Position numbers and translations under genes: made by a program | Source: Streptomyces sp. NBC_00683 | GTDB taxonomy: Bacteria > Actinomycetota > Actinomycetes > Streptomycetales > Streptomycetaceae | DNA length: 64,000 bases | Assembly: GCF_036226745.1 (NCBI RefSeq) | Contig: NZ_CP109013.1 | Location: 682,001-746,000 of the forward strand | Direction: 5' to 3' | Part shown: piece by piece, positions 32,878-41,872 of the stretch | How positions within the stretch are numbered: the stretch's first letter is position 1 | Layout: each line of letters starts with the position of its first letter | The notes under the pieces: generated by a model | Told to the model about the DNA's origin: nothing | Seen by the model: the letters and a program-made list of their open reading frames with translations, nothing else | Database searches by the model: none

Positions 32878-35310
32878 ATGAATGGGGCTGATGTGGCGCC
32901 ATTGACTGCATGGAACGCTGAGCAGAATGCCGACTTCCGTGGTCCCCTCGATGTCACCCGGGCGGCCACCGCGGTGGTCGACGCCCAGGACACGGTCATC
33001 GGATGGAGCCCTGCGGCGGAACGGCTCTTCGGCTTCCCCCCGGACGAGATCATCGGTCGGCCTCTGGCCACGTTCCTTTCACCCGGCCCGTCGCCCTCCG
33101 TCCCCCCTCTCCGTTCCCGTTTCCGGGGGAACGAGACCCACGTCGCCCGGCACCGGGACGGGCGTGAGCTGGTCGTCGCCACCGCGGTGTGTCCCCTGTC
33201 GGGCGGCGGTGCTGCGGAGCGCGTCCTCGTGGCGACGGAGCTGAAGGATCTCCGGCTGTGGGAATCCCAGCTGGCCCTGTTGAACGGGCTGGCCACCCAG
33301 TCACCCCTCGGCCTGGCCATCTACGGCACCGATCTGCGCCTGACCTGGTGCAACGCGGCGTACGAACAAGAGATCGGACGACCGTTCGCCGAGTTCCGCG
33401 GCTTGCGGGCCGATGAGCTGTACTCCGACGGAACGTTCCTGACCAAGGGACATCCGCCCACGCTCGACGGAGTCATGCGTCATGTACTGGACACGGGTGA
33501 ACCCTTTCTGGATTTGCATTTCCAGGGTCGGCCGCCCAGCGACCCTCTGACGGTCCACCTCTGGTCCTGCGCCTACTACCGGCTCCAGGACGCCGACGGA
33601 CACGTGCTCGGGGTGTGCGAGGACGCCTTCGACATCTCCGATCGCTACAGAGCTCAGCGGCGGCTTGCCCTGCTGGTCGAGGCAGGCCGCGGGATCGGCA
33701 CCGCCCTCGATGTCGTGGTCACCGCCGAGAAGATCACCGAGGTGGCGGTGCCGGAGTTCGCCGCCACCGTCACGGTCGACCTTTCGAGGGCGGTCCTGGA
33801 GGGCGAGGTGCCGGCCACCGGCGGCGCGGCGGCGATGGCGCTGGTACGGGTCGCCCACCGCTCGGCCGAGGAGACCGACCGGGACAAGCCGGGACAGCGG
33901 CCTCCTCCCCCGGTGAAGCACTCACCTCGGGAGTACCCGTCCGGTTCGCCGCAGTACCGCAGCCTCTCCTCGGGCGGGCTCGTGCTCGACGACACGACCC
34001 TGGTCGTGCCGCTGCGGGCCGGGAACAGCACGCTGGGACTGGTCACCTTCGTCCGCAGCACCGGTGGGGCCACCTTCGACAGCGGCGAAGTGGCACTGGC
34101 CGACGAGCTGGTCGCCCGTACGGCCGTGTCCATCGACAACGCCCGGCGCTTCACCCGTGAGCGCACCGCCTCCCTGGCCCTGCAGCGCCAGCTGCTGCCG
34201 CAGCACGTACCGCAGCAGTCCGCTGTCGACCTGGCCTACCGCTACCTGCCCACGGACGCCGTGACAGGGGTCGGCGGTGACTGGTTCGACGTCATCCCGC
34301 TGTCCGGGACCCGGGTCGGACTCGTGGTCGGGGACGTGGTCGGCCACGGTCTGCAGGCAGCGGCCACCATGGGGCGGCTGCGTACGACCGTGCGCGCGTT
34401 CGCGCAGATGGACATCGATCCCGACGAACTGCTGTCACGGCTCGACGACCTGGTGGGGCAGTCGTCGGAGGAACTGTGGGGTGAGCTGGGCACGCCCGAA
34501 GCCGATGTGACCATCGGGGCGACATGCCTCTACGCGGTCTACGACCCGGTCTCGCGGCGCTGCGCCATGGCCAGGGCCGGGCACCTGCCACCGGCGGTCG
34601 TCGACCCGGAGGGCCGCGTGTCCTTCCCGGATCTGCCGGCCGGCCCGCCGCTGGGCCTCGGCGGGCTGCCGTTCGAGTCCATGGAGATCGAGCTGCCGGA
34701 GGGCAGCCTGCTGGCTCTCTTCACCGACGGCCTGGTCGAGTCGCGCGACCGGGACATCGATCAGGGACTCGCCATCCTGGGCGGTGTGCTCGGCGACCGG
34801 CACGCGTCACTCGAAGAACTCTGCGACCGGGCCGTCGCGGAACTCCTGCCGGACGGTACGACGGCCGACGACACCGCCCTGCTGATCGTCCGCACCCGCG
34901 AACTCGACAGATCGCAGGTCGCCGAGTGGGAGCTGCCCGCGGAACCGATCGCCGCGGGCCGCGCCCGGGACCTGGCCAACGAGCAGTTGCGCGACTGGGG
35001 CCTGGAGGAACTGTCGTTCGCGACCGAGCTCGTCGTCAGCGAACTGGTGACCAACGCGGTCAGGTACTCCGAGGGACCGCTCCACGTGCGCCTCATCCGC
35101 GACCGCACCCTTCTGTGCGAAGTCGCGGACACCGGCCACACCTCACCGCACCTGCGCCACAGCGGCGAGGACGACGAAGGCGGGCGCGGTCTGTTCATCA
35201 TCGCGCAACTCGTCCAGAGGTGGGGAACGCGCTACACCCGCTCCGGCAAGACCATCTGGACCGAGCAGGCCTTCCCTTCGACGGATGAGCCCCGGAACTC
35301 CAGGGAATAG
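32878..35310 (+). CDS. PAS/GAF-SpoIIE phosphatase fused to anti-sigma-type ATPase
   Basis: 810 aa cytosolic signalling protein. Order: PAS near residues 25-70 (VVDAQDTVIGWSPAAERLFG), a second PAS at about 140-255 (GLAIYGTDLRLTWCNAAYEQ), a GAF-like region about 265-425, a SpoIIE/PP2C phosphatase about 430-650 with metal ligands D468 (GGDWFDV) and D486 (VGDVVGHG), LFTDGLVESRD and DDTALLIV, then a histidine-kinase-like ATPase from about 665 (FATELVVSELVTNAVRYSEG). Likely both dephosphorylates an anti-anti-sigma factor and binds or phosphorylates one in response to a PAS/GAF signal. ATG 32878 has GGGG very close; no alternative is better. No sigma factor adjoins. Confidence 0.93.
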   Translation: MNGADVAPLTAWNAEQNADFRGPLDVTRAATAVVDAQDTVIGWSPAAERLFGFPPDEIIGRPLATFLSPGPSPSVPPLRSRFRGNETHVARHRDGRELVVATAVCPLSGGGAAERVLVATELKDLRLWESQLALLNGLATQSPLGLAIYGTDLRLTWCNAAYEQEIGRPFAEFRGLRADELYSDGTFLTKGHPPTLDGVMRHVLDTGEPFLDLHFQGRPPSDPLTVHLWSCAYYRLQDADGHVLGVCEDAFDISDRYRAQRRLALLVEAGRGIGTALDVVVTAEKITEVAVPEFAATVTVDLSRAVLEGEVPATGGAAAMALVRVAHRSAEETDRDKPGQRPPPPVKHSPREYPSGSPQYRSLSSGGLVLDDTTLVVPLRAGNSTLGLVTFVRSTGGATFDSGEVALADELVARTAVSIDNARRFTRERTASLALQRQLLPQHVPQQSAVDLAYRYLPTDAVTGVGGDWFDVIPLSGTRVGLVVGDVVGHGLQAAATMGRLRTTVRAFAQMDIDPDELLSRLDDLVGQSSEELWGELGTPEADVTIGATCLYAVYDPVSRRCAMARAGHLPPAVVDPEGRVSFPDLPAGPPLGLGGLPFESMEIELPEGSLLALFTDGLVESRDRDIDQGLAILGGVLGDRHASLEELCDRAVAELLPDGTTADDTALLIVRTRELDRSQVAEWELPAEPIAAGRARDLANEQLRDWGLEELSFATELVVSELVTNAVRYSEGPLHVRLIRDRTLLCEVADTGHTSPHLRHSGEDDEGGRGLFIIAQLVQRWGTRYTRSGKTIWTEQAFPSTDEPRNSRE

Positions 35311-35311
35311 G

Positions 35312-35330
35312 TTAGGTTAGGCATGCCTAA
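35312..35330. promoter_or_regulatory. DtxR/IdeR-type iron box
   Basis: TTAGGTTAGGCATGCCTAA, a 19-bp palindromic site very close to the known iron-box consensus TTAGGTTAGGCTAACCTAA. It sits 46 bp before the DUF2470 gene and directly after the SpoIIE-gene stop, so it should repress the DUF2470 gene when iron is sufficient. Family knowledge plus sequence; binding not tested. Confidence 0.85.
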
Positions 35331-35375
35331 GTAACAGCACCCGGGCCCCGCCGACCGCTCCCCTGGAGAATGTGG

Positions 35376-36080
35376 ATGCACCCCTTCAGCGCCCGCCCCA
35401 CCCGGCCGACCCCAGCCGAACGCGTGCGATCGATCCTGACCGCGGCCCATTCGATGACGGTAGTGAGCGACGGCCTTCAATCCGAGGTGCGCCACCTCGA
35501 CGGCAAGGGCGCCATGGGACACATCCACATGCACGAGCCGTCCGAGGCCGGCCCCTCCCTGCCCGCCCCGCGCATCCCGGTGCGGCTCGAGTTCACCGAC
35601 ATCGCCCCCACGCCCGTACGCGACCGGCTGCGCGCCCGCGTCACGGTGACCGGCCTGCTGGCTGCGCCGTACACGGCAGAGTCCACGGAGAGCACCTGCA
35701 TGGAGTTCGGCCAGGCAGTCCTCCATGACTCCGGCGGCCGCGCGTTCGTCACGCTGGAGGCGCTGCAGGCGACGGACCTCGATCCGATCGCCACCAGTGA
35801 GGCGGGCATGCTGACCCATCTCATCGACAGCCACAGAGAACTGGTTCCCCTGCTCCTGCGCCTCGTGCGACCGAAGCTGACCAGGGGGATCGCGCGCGCC
35901 GTCCCGGTGGCGATGGACCGGTACGGCGTGACGCTGCGGCTGGAAGGCCCCAGCACCCACCGTGACGTCCGGCTGCCGTTCGCGACGCCCGTGACCGACA
36001 TCGCCCAGGCCCGCCCCCAGATCCACGCACTGCTGGCCGCGGCCCGCCGCGCCTCCCACCCCAACCGCCTGCTCGCCTGA
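35376..36080 (+). CDS. DUF2470-domain protein, iron-box controlled
   Basis: 234 aa, cytosolic. N-terminal PTPAERVRSILTAAHSMTVV and MLTHLIDSHRELVPLLL, with the histidine-containing second half, resemble DUF2470, the module also seen at the C-terminus of HugZ-type haem-utilisation proteins. The ATG at 35376 is chosen because GGAG ends 7 nt upstream; the ATG 6 nt earlier would be too close. The iron box immediately upstream points to expression during iron starvation, so a role in haem or iron handling is likely. Haem binding is inference. Confidence 0.8.
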   Translation: MHPFSARPTRPTPAERVRSILTAAHSMTVVSDGLQSEVRHLDGKGAMGHIHMHEPSEAGPSLPAPRIPVRLEFTDIAPTPVRDRLRARVTVTGLLAAPYTAESTESTCMEFGQAVLHDSGGRAFVTLEALQATDLDPIATSEAGMLTHLIDSHRELVPLLLRLVRPKLTRGIARAVPVAMDRYGVTLRLEGPSTHRDVRLPFATPVTDIAQARPQIHALLAAARRASHPNRLLA

Positions 36081-36114
36081 TCCCGGCCACGGGCCCGCAC
36101 GTTCGGACCGGGCC

Positions 36115-36145
36115 CCGTTCCTCCGGCTCACGGCCGGAGGAACGG
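36115..36145. terminator. bidirectional terminator between convergent genes
   Basis: CCGTTCCTCCGG (36115-36126) and CCGGAGGAACGG (36134-36145), perfect 12-bp stem with a 7-nt loop, between the convergent DUF2470 and GxGYxYP genes. Works equally for both strands. Confidence 0.8.
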
Positions 36146-36162
36146 CGCCGGAGTGCGCTCCC

Positions 36163-38169
36163 CTACCGGGCGGCCCTGTCCATCAGTTCGAAGAAGGTGT
36201 CACCTCTCACCACCTCGAACGGGTCCGTGAGCAGTTCGCCGAGCTCGGCGATGTCGCTCGGCGTCCAGTTCCACGCGTTGACCGCTCCGGCGATGAAGAG
36301 CGGACCGTTCCCGTCCCAGCCCTCGATGTGCTTCACCAGGCCGTCCCGGTACTCGGCCGCGTTGCCCTGCGGCCAGTAGTTGCCGATCACCGGGAGCCCC
36401 GCGGGCCGGATCTGGAGGTCACCGGTCTCCCAGGACTGGATGATGCCGCGCAGCGGGGTGTGATCCCGGTACGAGCGGACGATGCGCTCGTCGAAGGGCA
36501 CCCAGCCGTTGCCCTCCTGGAGCCGTTGGTTGTAGGCGTAGACGAGGTCCATGCCGGTGCGGCGCAGGAAGCTCCCGGTGAGCCGGGTGTACGCGTCCAG
36601 CGCCTCCGGCGGCCAGGAGCCCGGGTAGGTGTACCCGGCGCCGGACGGGCCGCAGATCAGCAGGTCGTTGGCGGTGGCGGTGCGCTGGTAGTGGGCCAGC
36701 AGCGCGGGGCCGATGTCGGCCAGGAGCGGGCTGACCGTCCAGTTGACGGGCACCTGTCCGCGTGCGGGGTTGTCCCACAGGTCGCGCATGCGGCGCTGGC
36801 AGTACTGGACGTTGTCGCCCTCGCCGACGGTGAGCGTCAGGTACACGCGCTTGCGAAGCGTCGCCCGCGGGCGGGGGCGTACGCGGTCGGACACCTTCGC
36901 CCCGGTTCCGGCGTGCACCGTGCCGTTCATGTAGAAGTCGGTGGGCACCACTGGCACGCCATGCTGTGAGGCCCGGTCGACGCCGCCCCACTCCCCCGCC
37001 ACGTCGTTGGAGAACCAGCCGCAGTACGGGGTGGTCGGCTCGACCCGGCTGAACACCTCGTCGAGCAGTTCGCCCGTGGCTCCCGAGGGCGGCAGCCACA
37101 CCACCATGGCCCGTGAGGCGACCGCGTAGTCGCGGAAGTACGGGAAGGGCTCGACGCGGGTGGGCGAGGTGGTCGTGGCGGTGACGAGGTACTGGTTCCA
37201 CAGGTCGGCGTCGACGGTCAGGCGAGTGGTCCCGGCCGGTGCGGTGAACCGGTAGATGAAGTAGCCGCCTCCGTCGCAGAAGCGGTTGCCGTCGCTGCCG
37301 ACGGAGGAGTTGAGGCCGTCGAAGAGGTACGGGGCCTCGGCGTCCGTGCCCGGCGCGAAGGACGCTATCTCCTGGCCGTCGGCCCGTACGGTGATCCGTC
37401 CCACCGAGGCGCCCCAGCCGTCGTCCCCCAAGGAGTCCTGGAAACGGAGGAACGCACCGTCGGAGCCTGGGAGTTCGGTACTGAGGTCGAAGGTGCGCAC
37501 GGCCCGGTTGGAGGAGTCGCGGACACGGTTCGGCTCGCGGGCGATCTCCCGCCACTGGACGCCGTCCACCTTCACGGTCCTGGTGGGAGGCAGTCCGGCC
37601 AGCAGGGTGTGGGCGCAGCGGGGGAAGAGGTTGTCCAGTTGCCAGCGGTAGACCGCGTGCGGGTCGTCGGCGGCGAAACGGCCCCGCAGATCGGCGACGA
37701 CCTTCAGGCCGTGGCGGGCCGCCTGTTCGGCGGTGGCCGCGACGGCGTTCTCCAGACCGGCCAGCGTGGTGGCGACGTTCACGGAGTCGGGGACCTCGGG
37801 GTCGTGCAGGACGGCGCCGCGGACCTCGCCGCGGTAGCGGCCGATCAGGTCGAGGGCGTTGTCGTGGCGGGTGACGTCGGCACCGGTGCCGGGCAGCCAG
37901 CCCAGGTCCAGACCACTGGCGTCGTAGGCGAAGTAGAGGCGGGGGCGGCGCCGGTTGACGACTCCCTGGAGGGTGGTCAGCAACAGCTGGTCGTCACCGT
38001 GGAGCTTGCTCACGTCGGCGACGTCGAGCGTGGTGGCGCGGCCGAAGGACGGCAGCAGGCGGGTGGGACTGGCCTGTCCGGCGGCGGCCCGGCCGGGGAG
38101 GCCGAGGCCGAGTCCCGCTGCCGCCAGGATCGTTCCGTTGGTCAGCAGGAAGTCTCTTCGGGAAACCAT
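36163..38169 (-). CDS. GxGYxYP-family secreted protein (putative glycoside hydrolase)
   Basis: 668 aa. Tat signal VSRRDFLLTNGTILAAAGLG (residues 2-21), then a large extracellular part with the family-naming motif GPSGAGYTYPGSWPPEAL. Other blocks include YFAYDASGLDLGWLPGTG and GEGDNVQYCQRRMRDLW, which resemble conserved acidic patches of this domain. The family is found with carbohydrate enzymes, and a hydrolase role has been proposed; I cannot name a substrate. ATG 38169 is 147 bp downstream of the ROK gene on the same strand. A LacI-type operator overlaps the start region. Confidence 0.85.
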   Translation of the reverse strand: MVSRRDFLLTNGTILAAAGLGLGLPGRAAAGQASPTRLLPSFGRATTLDVADVSKLHGDDQLLLTTLQGVVNRRRPRLYFAYDASGLDLGWLPGTGADVTRHDNALDLIGRYRGEVRGAVLHDPEVPDSVNVATTLAGLENAVAATAEQAARHGLKVVADLRGRFAADDPHAVYRWQLDNLFPRCAHTLLAGLPPTRTVKVDGVQWREIAREPNRVRDSSNRAVRTFDLSTELPGSDGAFLRFQDSLGDDGWGASVGRITVRADGQEIASFAPGTDAEAPYLFDGLNSSVGSDGNRFCDGGGYFIYRFTAPAGTTRLTVDADLWNQYLVTATTTSPTRVEPFPYFRDYAVASRAMVVWLPPSGATGELLDEVFSRVEPTTPYCGWFSNDVAGEWGGVDRASQHGVPVVPTDFYMNGTVHAGTGAKVSDRVRPRPRATLRKRVYLTLTVGEGDNVQYCQRRMRDLWDNPARGQVPVNWTVSPLLADIGPALLAHYQRTATANDLLICGPSGAGYTYPGSWPPEALDAYTRLTGSFLRRTGMDLVYAYNQRLQEGNGWVPFDERIVRSYRDHTPLRGIIQSWETGDLQIRPAGLPVIGNYWPQGNAAEYRDGLVKHIEGWDGNGPLFIAGAVNAWNWTPSDIAELGELLTDPFEVVRGDTFFELMDRAAR

Positions 38170-38198
38170 GAACGATCACTGCTCCTCAGATGCGGAGT

Positions 38199-38212
38199 TG
38201 ACATCGTTGTCA
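38199..38212. promoter_or_regulatory. LacI-type operator upstream of GxGYxYP gene
   Basis: TGACA-TCGT-TGTCA on the plus strand (on the coding strand TGACAACGATGTCA), a perfect 5-bp inverted repeat about a CG centre, 30 bp before the start codon. The pattern is typical of LacI/GalR-family operators. There is no LacI-family regulator adjacent. Confidence 0.6.
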
Positions 38213-38316
38213 TCAGCCAGTGAAGGTAGCGACGCCCGTGGCACGTGTAAAGGGTCCGGACACGGGTGAGGAACATCAACGCGTGCCAGGGGCCACTCAT
38301 TTGGGGTCAGAGGGGC

Positions 38317-39489
38317 TCAGGTCGGCAGCGTGGGCGCATAGGTCGAGTGGAAGACCAGGGAGGCCGCGCCGATGGCCGCAGCGTCGGCGCCCATCGGCGC
38401 GATCTCCACCCGCACGTCGTGCAGACGGCGGTTGAACGAGCGGGTGTCCACCGCTTCGGCCATGGCGTCGCGGAAGGCATCCGCGGTCTCGCGCAGAGCC
38501 GGTCCGCCGATCAGGAGGAGGTCGACGTCGAGCAGGTTCACGATGCTCACGGCGGCATCGGCCACAAGCGCGGCGACCGCCCGGATCGTCCCCCTCGCGT
38601 CGGCGTCCCCGGCCCGGAAGGCCGCGCAGATCCCGGCATGGGTCAGCCGGTGGCCGGTGCGTGCGGCGTGCAGGGCCTCGATCGCGGCGGGGCTGCATTC
38701 GGCCTCGAGGCACCCACGGTTGCCGCAGTAGCACTCGGCCCCGCCGGGGACGACGGTGAGGTGGCCGAACTCCGCCGCGCTGAAGGACCGCCCCCGGTAG
38801 ATCTGGTGGTCGAGGATGAGGCCTCCACCGATTCCCGTACCGAAGTACAGGTAGGCATAGCTGGGCACGGACCGGCCGGCGCCGGCCCAGCGTTCGCCGA
38901 TCGCGGCTGCGGTGGCGTCGTTGTCGAAGGCGACGGCGAAGCCGGTGGCCTCCTCCAGGAGCGCCCGCAGGGGGATCCGGTCCCAGTCGTTCAGCTGGGG
39001 CGGCGAGTACATGGTGCCGTCCGCGTCCAGCGGGCCGGGGCACGCAAGTCCGACACCGAGGATCCGGGCGTCGGGGACCTGGGCGGCGTCCAGCAGGGAC
39101 CGTGCCGCCCGCGCCATGACGGCGATCACGGCCGCGGGCCGGATGCCGTGGGTCAGGGTGCGGCGGCAGGTCCGTACCGGAATCCCGGCCAGGTTGGCGA
39201 GGACGGCGGTGATCTCGGCGGGGTCGAAGTGGATCCCGATCGCGTATCCGGCGTCGGGATCGATCCGCAGGATCGTGCGCGGTTTGCCGCCGGTCGACGG
39301 CAGCGTTCCGCCCTCGCGTACGAGTCCTTGACCGAGGAGCCGTCGCACGATCACGGAGACGGTCTGCGCGGTGAGGCCCGTCCGGTCGGCGATCTGGACC
39401 CGGCTGATTCCGTCCGAGGTCTGGATCGCCTCCAGCACGACGGCCTGGTTGTAACTCCCCATACCGGGGTGGTTCGTTCCCATCGGCAT
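38317..39489 (-). CDS. ROK-family transcriptional regulator
   Basis: About 390 aa. N-terminal winged helix (NQAVVLEAIQTSDGISRVQI, then ADRTGLTAQTVSVIVRRLLG) followed by a sugar-kinase-like domain with ROK features: YLYFGTGIGGGLILDHQIYR and the zinc motif CYCGNRGCLEAECS. Probably a sugar-responsive repressor of the divergent importer and mannosidase operon. The start is uncertain: GTG 39504, ATG 39489, ATG 39483 and ATG 39462 are all in frame and none has a strong ribosome-binding site. A palindrome with an extra half-site lies between it and the operon. Confidence 0.9.
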   Translation of the reverse strand: MPMGTNHPGMGSYNQAVVLEAIQTSDGISRVQIADRTGLTAQTVSVIVRRLLGQGLVREGGTLPSTGGKPRTILRIDPDAGYAIGIHFDPAEITAVLANLAGIPVRTCRRTLTHGIRPAAVIAVMARAARSLLDAAQVPDARILGVGLACPGPLDADGTMYSPPQLNDWDRIPLRALLEEATGFAVAFDNDATAAAIGERWAGAGRSVPSYAYLYFGTGIGGGLILDHQIYRGRSFSAAEFGHLTVVPGGAECYCGNRGCLEAECSPAAIEALHAARTGHRLTHAGICAAFRAGDADARGTIRAVAALVADAAVSIVNLLDVDLLLIGGPALRETADAFRDAMAEAVDTRSFNRRLHDVRVEIAPMGADAAAIGAASLVFHSTYAPTLPT

Positions 39490-39513
39490 GCGAGGCAATA
39501 TCACACAGCGTAT

Positions 39514-39539
39514 TGACTTAGTAAATCAGACTGACTTAC
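39514..39539. promoter_or_regulatory. ROK-type operator, three half-sites
   Basis: GTAAATCAG-A-CTGACTTAC occupies 39521-39539 (8 of 9 arm bases match). A further TGACTTA half-site at 39514-39520 forms a second overlapping inverted repeat with the same GTAAATCA. It sits in the 104-bp gap between the divergent ROK and binding-protein genes. Identity as the ROK operator is inference from place and symmetry. Confidence 0.65.
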
Positions 39540-39593
39540 GTTTCCCGGCACTTGAGGCACGACAGCGCGCAACACCGTCATCAGGAGGACGAG

Positions 39594-40955
39594 TTGAAGA
39601 GGCGCACACTGCTTGCCGGGGCACTCGCGACGACAGCCGCCGGTGCGACCGCCGTCACCGGTTGTTCGAGTGGTTCCGGTAAGAATTCGAACGAGATCGA
39701 GGTCCTCTACCGTGTGGAGCCGACCTGGCCCCACCTGGAGAAGTCCCTCAAGGGAGCCAGAACCGAGTACGAGGCCGCCCACCCGGACGTCAAGATCAAA
39801 CTGACGGCCGTCCAGGGCTCCAACGAGGACTACTACACCAAGCTTGCCCTGCTGAACCGGTCCGCCGACTCCGCACCCGACGTCTACCTCCACGACACCT
39901 TCCAGGTGAACGCCGATGTCGCCGCCGGAAAGCTGGCCCCGCTGGACGACTTCCTCGCCAAGTGGCCCGACTGGCAGGAGCAGTTCCCCGAGTCGGTCCA
40001 GAAGGCGGCACAGGGGCTCGACGGCAAGACGTACGGGGTGCCCATCTCGACCGACACCCGCGGACTCTGGTACCACAAGGACGTCTTCCGGTCGGCAGGC
40101 CTGCCCGTCCCCTGGACGCCGAAGACCTGGGACGACGTGCTGGAGGCGGCGCGTACCGTCAAGCGCAAGGTCCGCGGGGTCACCCCGTTCTCCATGTACT
40201 CGACGAAGATCCTCGGCGAGGCCGCGACCATGCAGGGCTTCGAGATGCTGCTGTACGGGACACCCGGCGGGACGCTCTTCGAGAAGGAGAAGTGGGTGAC
40301 GTCCGGCAAGGGCATCACCGACTCGCTGAAGTTCGTCGACACCGTCTACCGGGAGGACCTCGGCCCGAAGAAGGCCGACGCACTCAACGCCAAGCTCGGC
40401 GACAAGGTGCTCCTGGAGTGGTTCCCCAAGGGCAAGCTCGGCATCGCGCTGGACGGCGCATGGGCCTCCAGCGCCTGGACGCCGACGAGTCCCACCCCGT
40501 GGGCCGACTGGACGAAGAAGATGGGCTGGACGCCCATGCCCACGCAGAACGGCGAGGCGCCGGGCGCGGTGAGCATGTCGGGCGGCTGGGTGATGGCGGT
40601 GAGTTCGTACAGCAAGCGCAAGCAGGACGGCTTCGACTTCATCACGTTCGCGATGAACAAGAAGCACGCCATGGAGTACTCGCTGGGCACCGGTGACCTC
40701 GCCGTCCGCAAGGACGTGTCGGCCGACCCGGCCTACCTCGCGGAGAACCCCTCGGTGCAGTTCTGGACCGATCTCGCGAAGGTGTCGCACTACCGGCCGG
40801 CGTACGAGGCGTACCCGAAGGTCTCCACCCAGATCCAGGAGGCGATGGAAGCGGTCACGCTCGGCTCGAAGTCGCCCGAGGAGGCGGCCGAGCAGTACGC
40901 GGAGGGTGTGGAGCGGGCCGTAGGAGCCGACAACGTTGTCGGAAAGGCGTCGTGA
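39594..40955 (+). CDS. sugar-binding lipoprotein of the GH38 operon
   Basis: 453 aa, family-1 extracellular solute-binding protein. Export signal with twin basic residues and lipobox: KRRTLLAGALATTAAGATAV then TGCSS. Mature region IEVLYRVEPTWPHLEKSLKG. The start is a TTG at 39594, 5 nt after a perfect AGGAGG (39583-39588); no ATG or GTG nearby is better placed. First gene of a five-gene operon with two permeases, an alpha-mannosidase and a small protein; it probably captures a mannosyl oligosaccharide. Confidence 0.92.
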   Translation: MKRRTLLAGALATTAAGATAVTGCSSGSGKNSNEIEVLYRVEPTWPHLEKSLKGARTEYEAAHPDVKIKLTAVQGSNEDYYTKLALLNRSADSAPDVYLHDTFQVNADVAAGKLAPLDDFLAKWPDWQEQFPESVQKAAQGLDGKTYGVPISTDTRGLWYHKDVFRSAGLPVPWTPKTWDDVLEAARTVKRKVRGVTPFSMYSTKILGEAATMQGFEMLLYGTPGGTLFEKEKWVTSGKGITDSLKFVDTVYREDLGPKKADALNAKLGDKVLLEWFPKGKLGIALDGAWASSAWTPTSPTPWADWTKKMGWTPMPTQNGEAPGAVSMSGGWVMAVSSYSKRKQDGFDFITFAMNKKHAMEYSLGTGDLAVRKDVSADPAYLAENPSVQFWTDLAKVSHYRPAYEAYPKVSTQIQEAMEAVTLGSKSPEEAAEQYAEGVERAVGADNVVGKAS

Positions 40956-41872
40956 CGCTCACCGCGGCGGCCGGACCGAAGCGGGCGCCGGCAGCCGACG
41001 TGCTGCCGTCGCCCGCGCGGCGCGGGAGGACCCTGCGCTGGCTGCTCCCCCTGAGCCCCACGCTCGTCCTGCTGGCGATCTTCCTGGTGGGCCCGGTCGG
41101 GTGGAGCGTGTACGTCGCGTTCACCAACGAGACGCTCACCGGTTCGGCGTCGGTCAATGCCCGCTTCATCGGGCTCGACAACTTCACCCGGCTCTTCGAC
41201 GACGAGGCATTCGTCAGCTCGCTGTTCCGCACCCTCGTCTTCGTCCTCGGCTCGGCCGTCATCGGGCAGAACGTCCTCGGCATGCTCATCGCCCTGCTCC
41301 AGCGCGGCAAGAGCCGTATGACGCGCGGCGTGGTGAACGGCGTGGTCATCGCCGCGTGGGTGATGCCCGAAGTGGTCGCCGCCGCCTGCTGGTTCTCCTT
41401 CCTCGGTGACGAGGGCACCCTCAACTCGCTGTTCGGGATGCACCAGGAGTGGCTGGTCTCCGCGCCGCTCTTCGCGGTGATCCTCGCCAACGTCTGGCGC
41501 GGCACCGCGTTCTCGATGCTCGTGTACTCGGCGGCGCTCTCCGAGGTCCCGCGCGACCTCCTGGAGGCAGCGAAGGTGGACGGCGCCTCCACCCGCCGTA
41601 CGTTCTTCAGCGTCACGCTGCCCCTGATCCGCCGCTCGGTCCTGTCCAACCTGATGCTGACGACCCTTCAGACGCTGGCGAGTTTCGGTCTGATCTACGC
41701 CCTGACCGGCGGTGGACCGGGCGAGGCCAGTCAGACCACCCCGCTGTACATGTACGAGCAGGCGTTCCGGTACTTCGAGATCGGCTACGGCAGCGCCATG
41801 GCGCTGGTGATGCTGGTCATCGGTGCCCTCTTCTCGCTGGTCTACCTGCGACTGATCAAGGTGGAGTCCTGA
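40952..41872 (+). CDS. carbohydrate ABC transporter permease (first) of the GH38 operon
   Basis: 306 aa MalF-type permease. Hydrophobic segments begin with WLLPLSPTLVLLAIFLVGPV and the EAA loop reads EAAKVDGASTRRTFFSVTLP. GTG 40952 overlaps the binding-protein stop (GTGA). No ATPase is encoded nearby, so a shared ATPase is expected. Confidence 0.92.
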   Translation: MTLTAAAGPKRAPAADVLPSPARRGRTLRWLLPLSPTLVLLAIFLVGPVGWSVYVAFTNETLTGSASVNARFIGLDNFTRLFDDEAFVSSLFRTLVFVLGSAVIGQNVLGMLIALLQRGKSRMTRGVVNGVVIAAWVMPEVVAAACWFSFLGDEGTLNSLFGMHQEWLVSAPLFAVILANVWRGTAFSMLVYSAALSEVPRDLLEAAKVDGASTRRTFFSVTLPLIRRSVLSNLMLTTLQTLASFGLIYALTGGGPGEASQTTPLYMYEQAFRYFEIGYGSAMALVMLVIGALFSLVYLRLIKVES

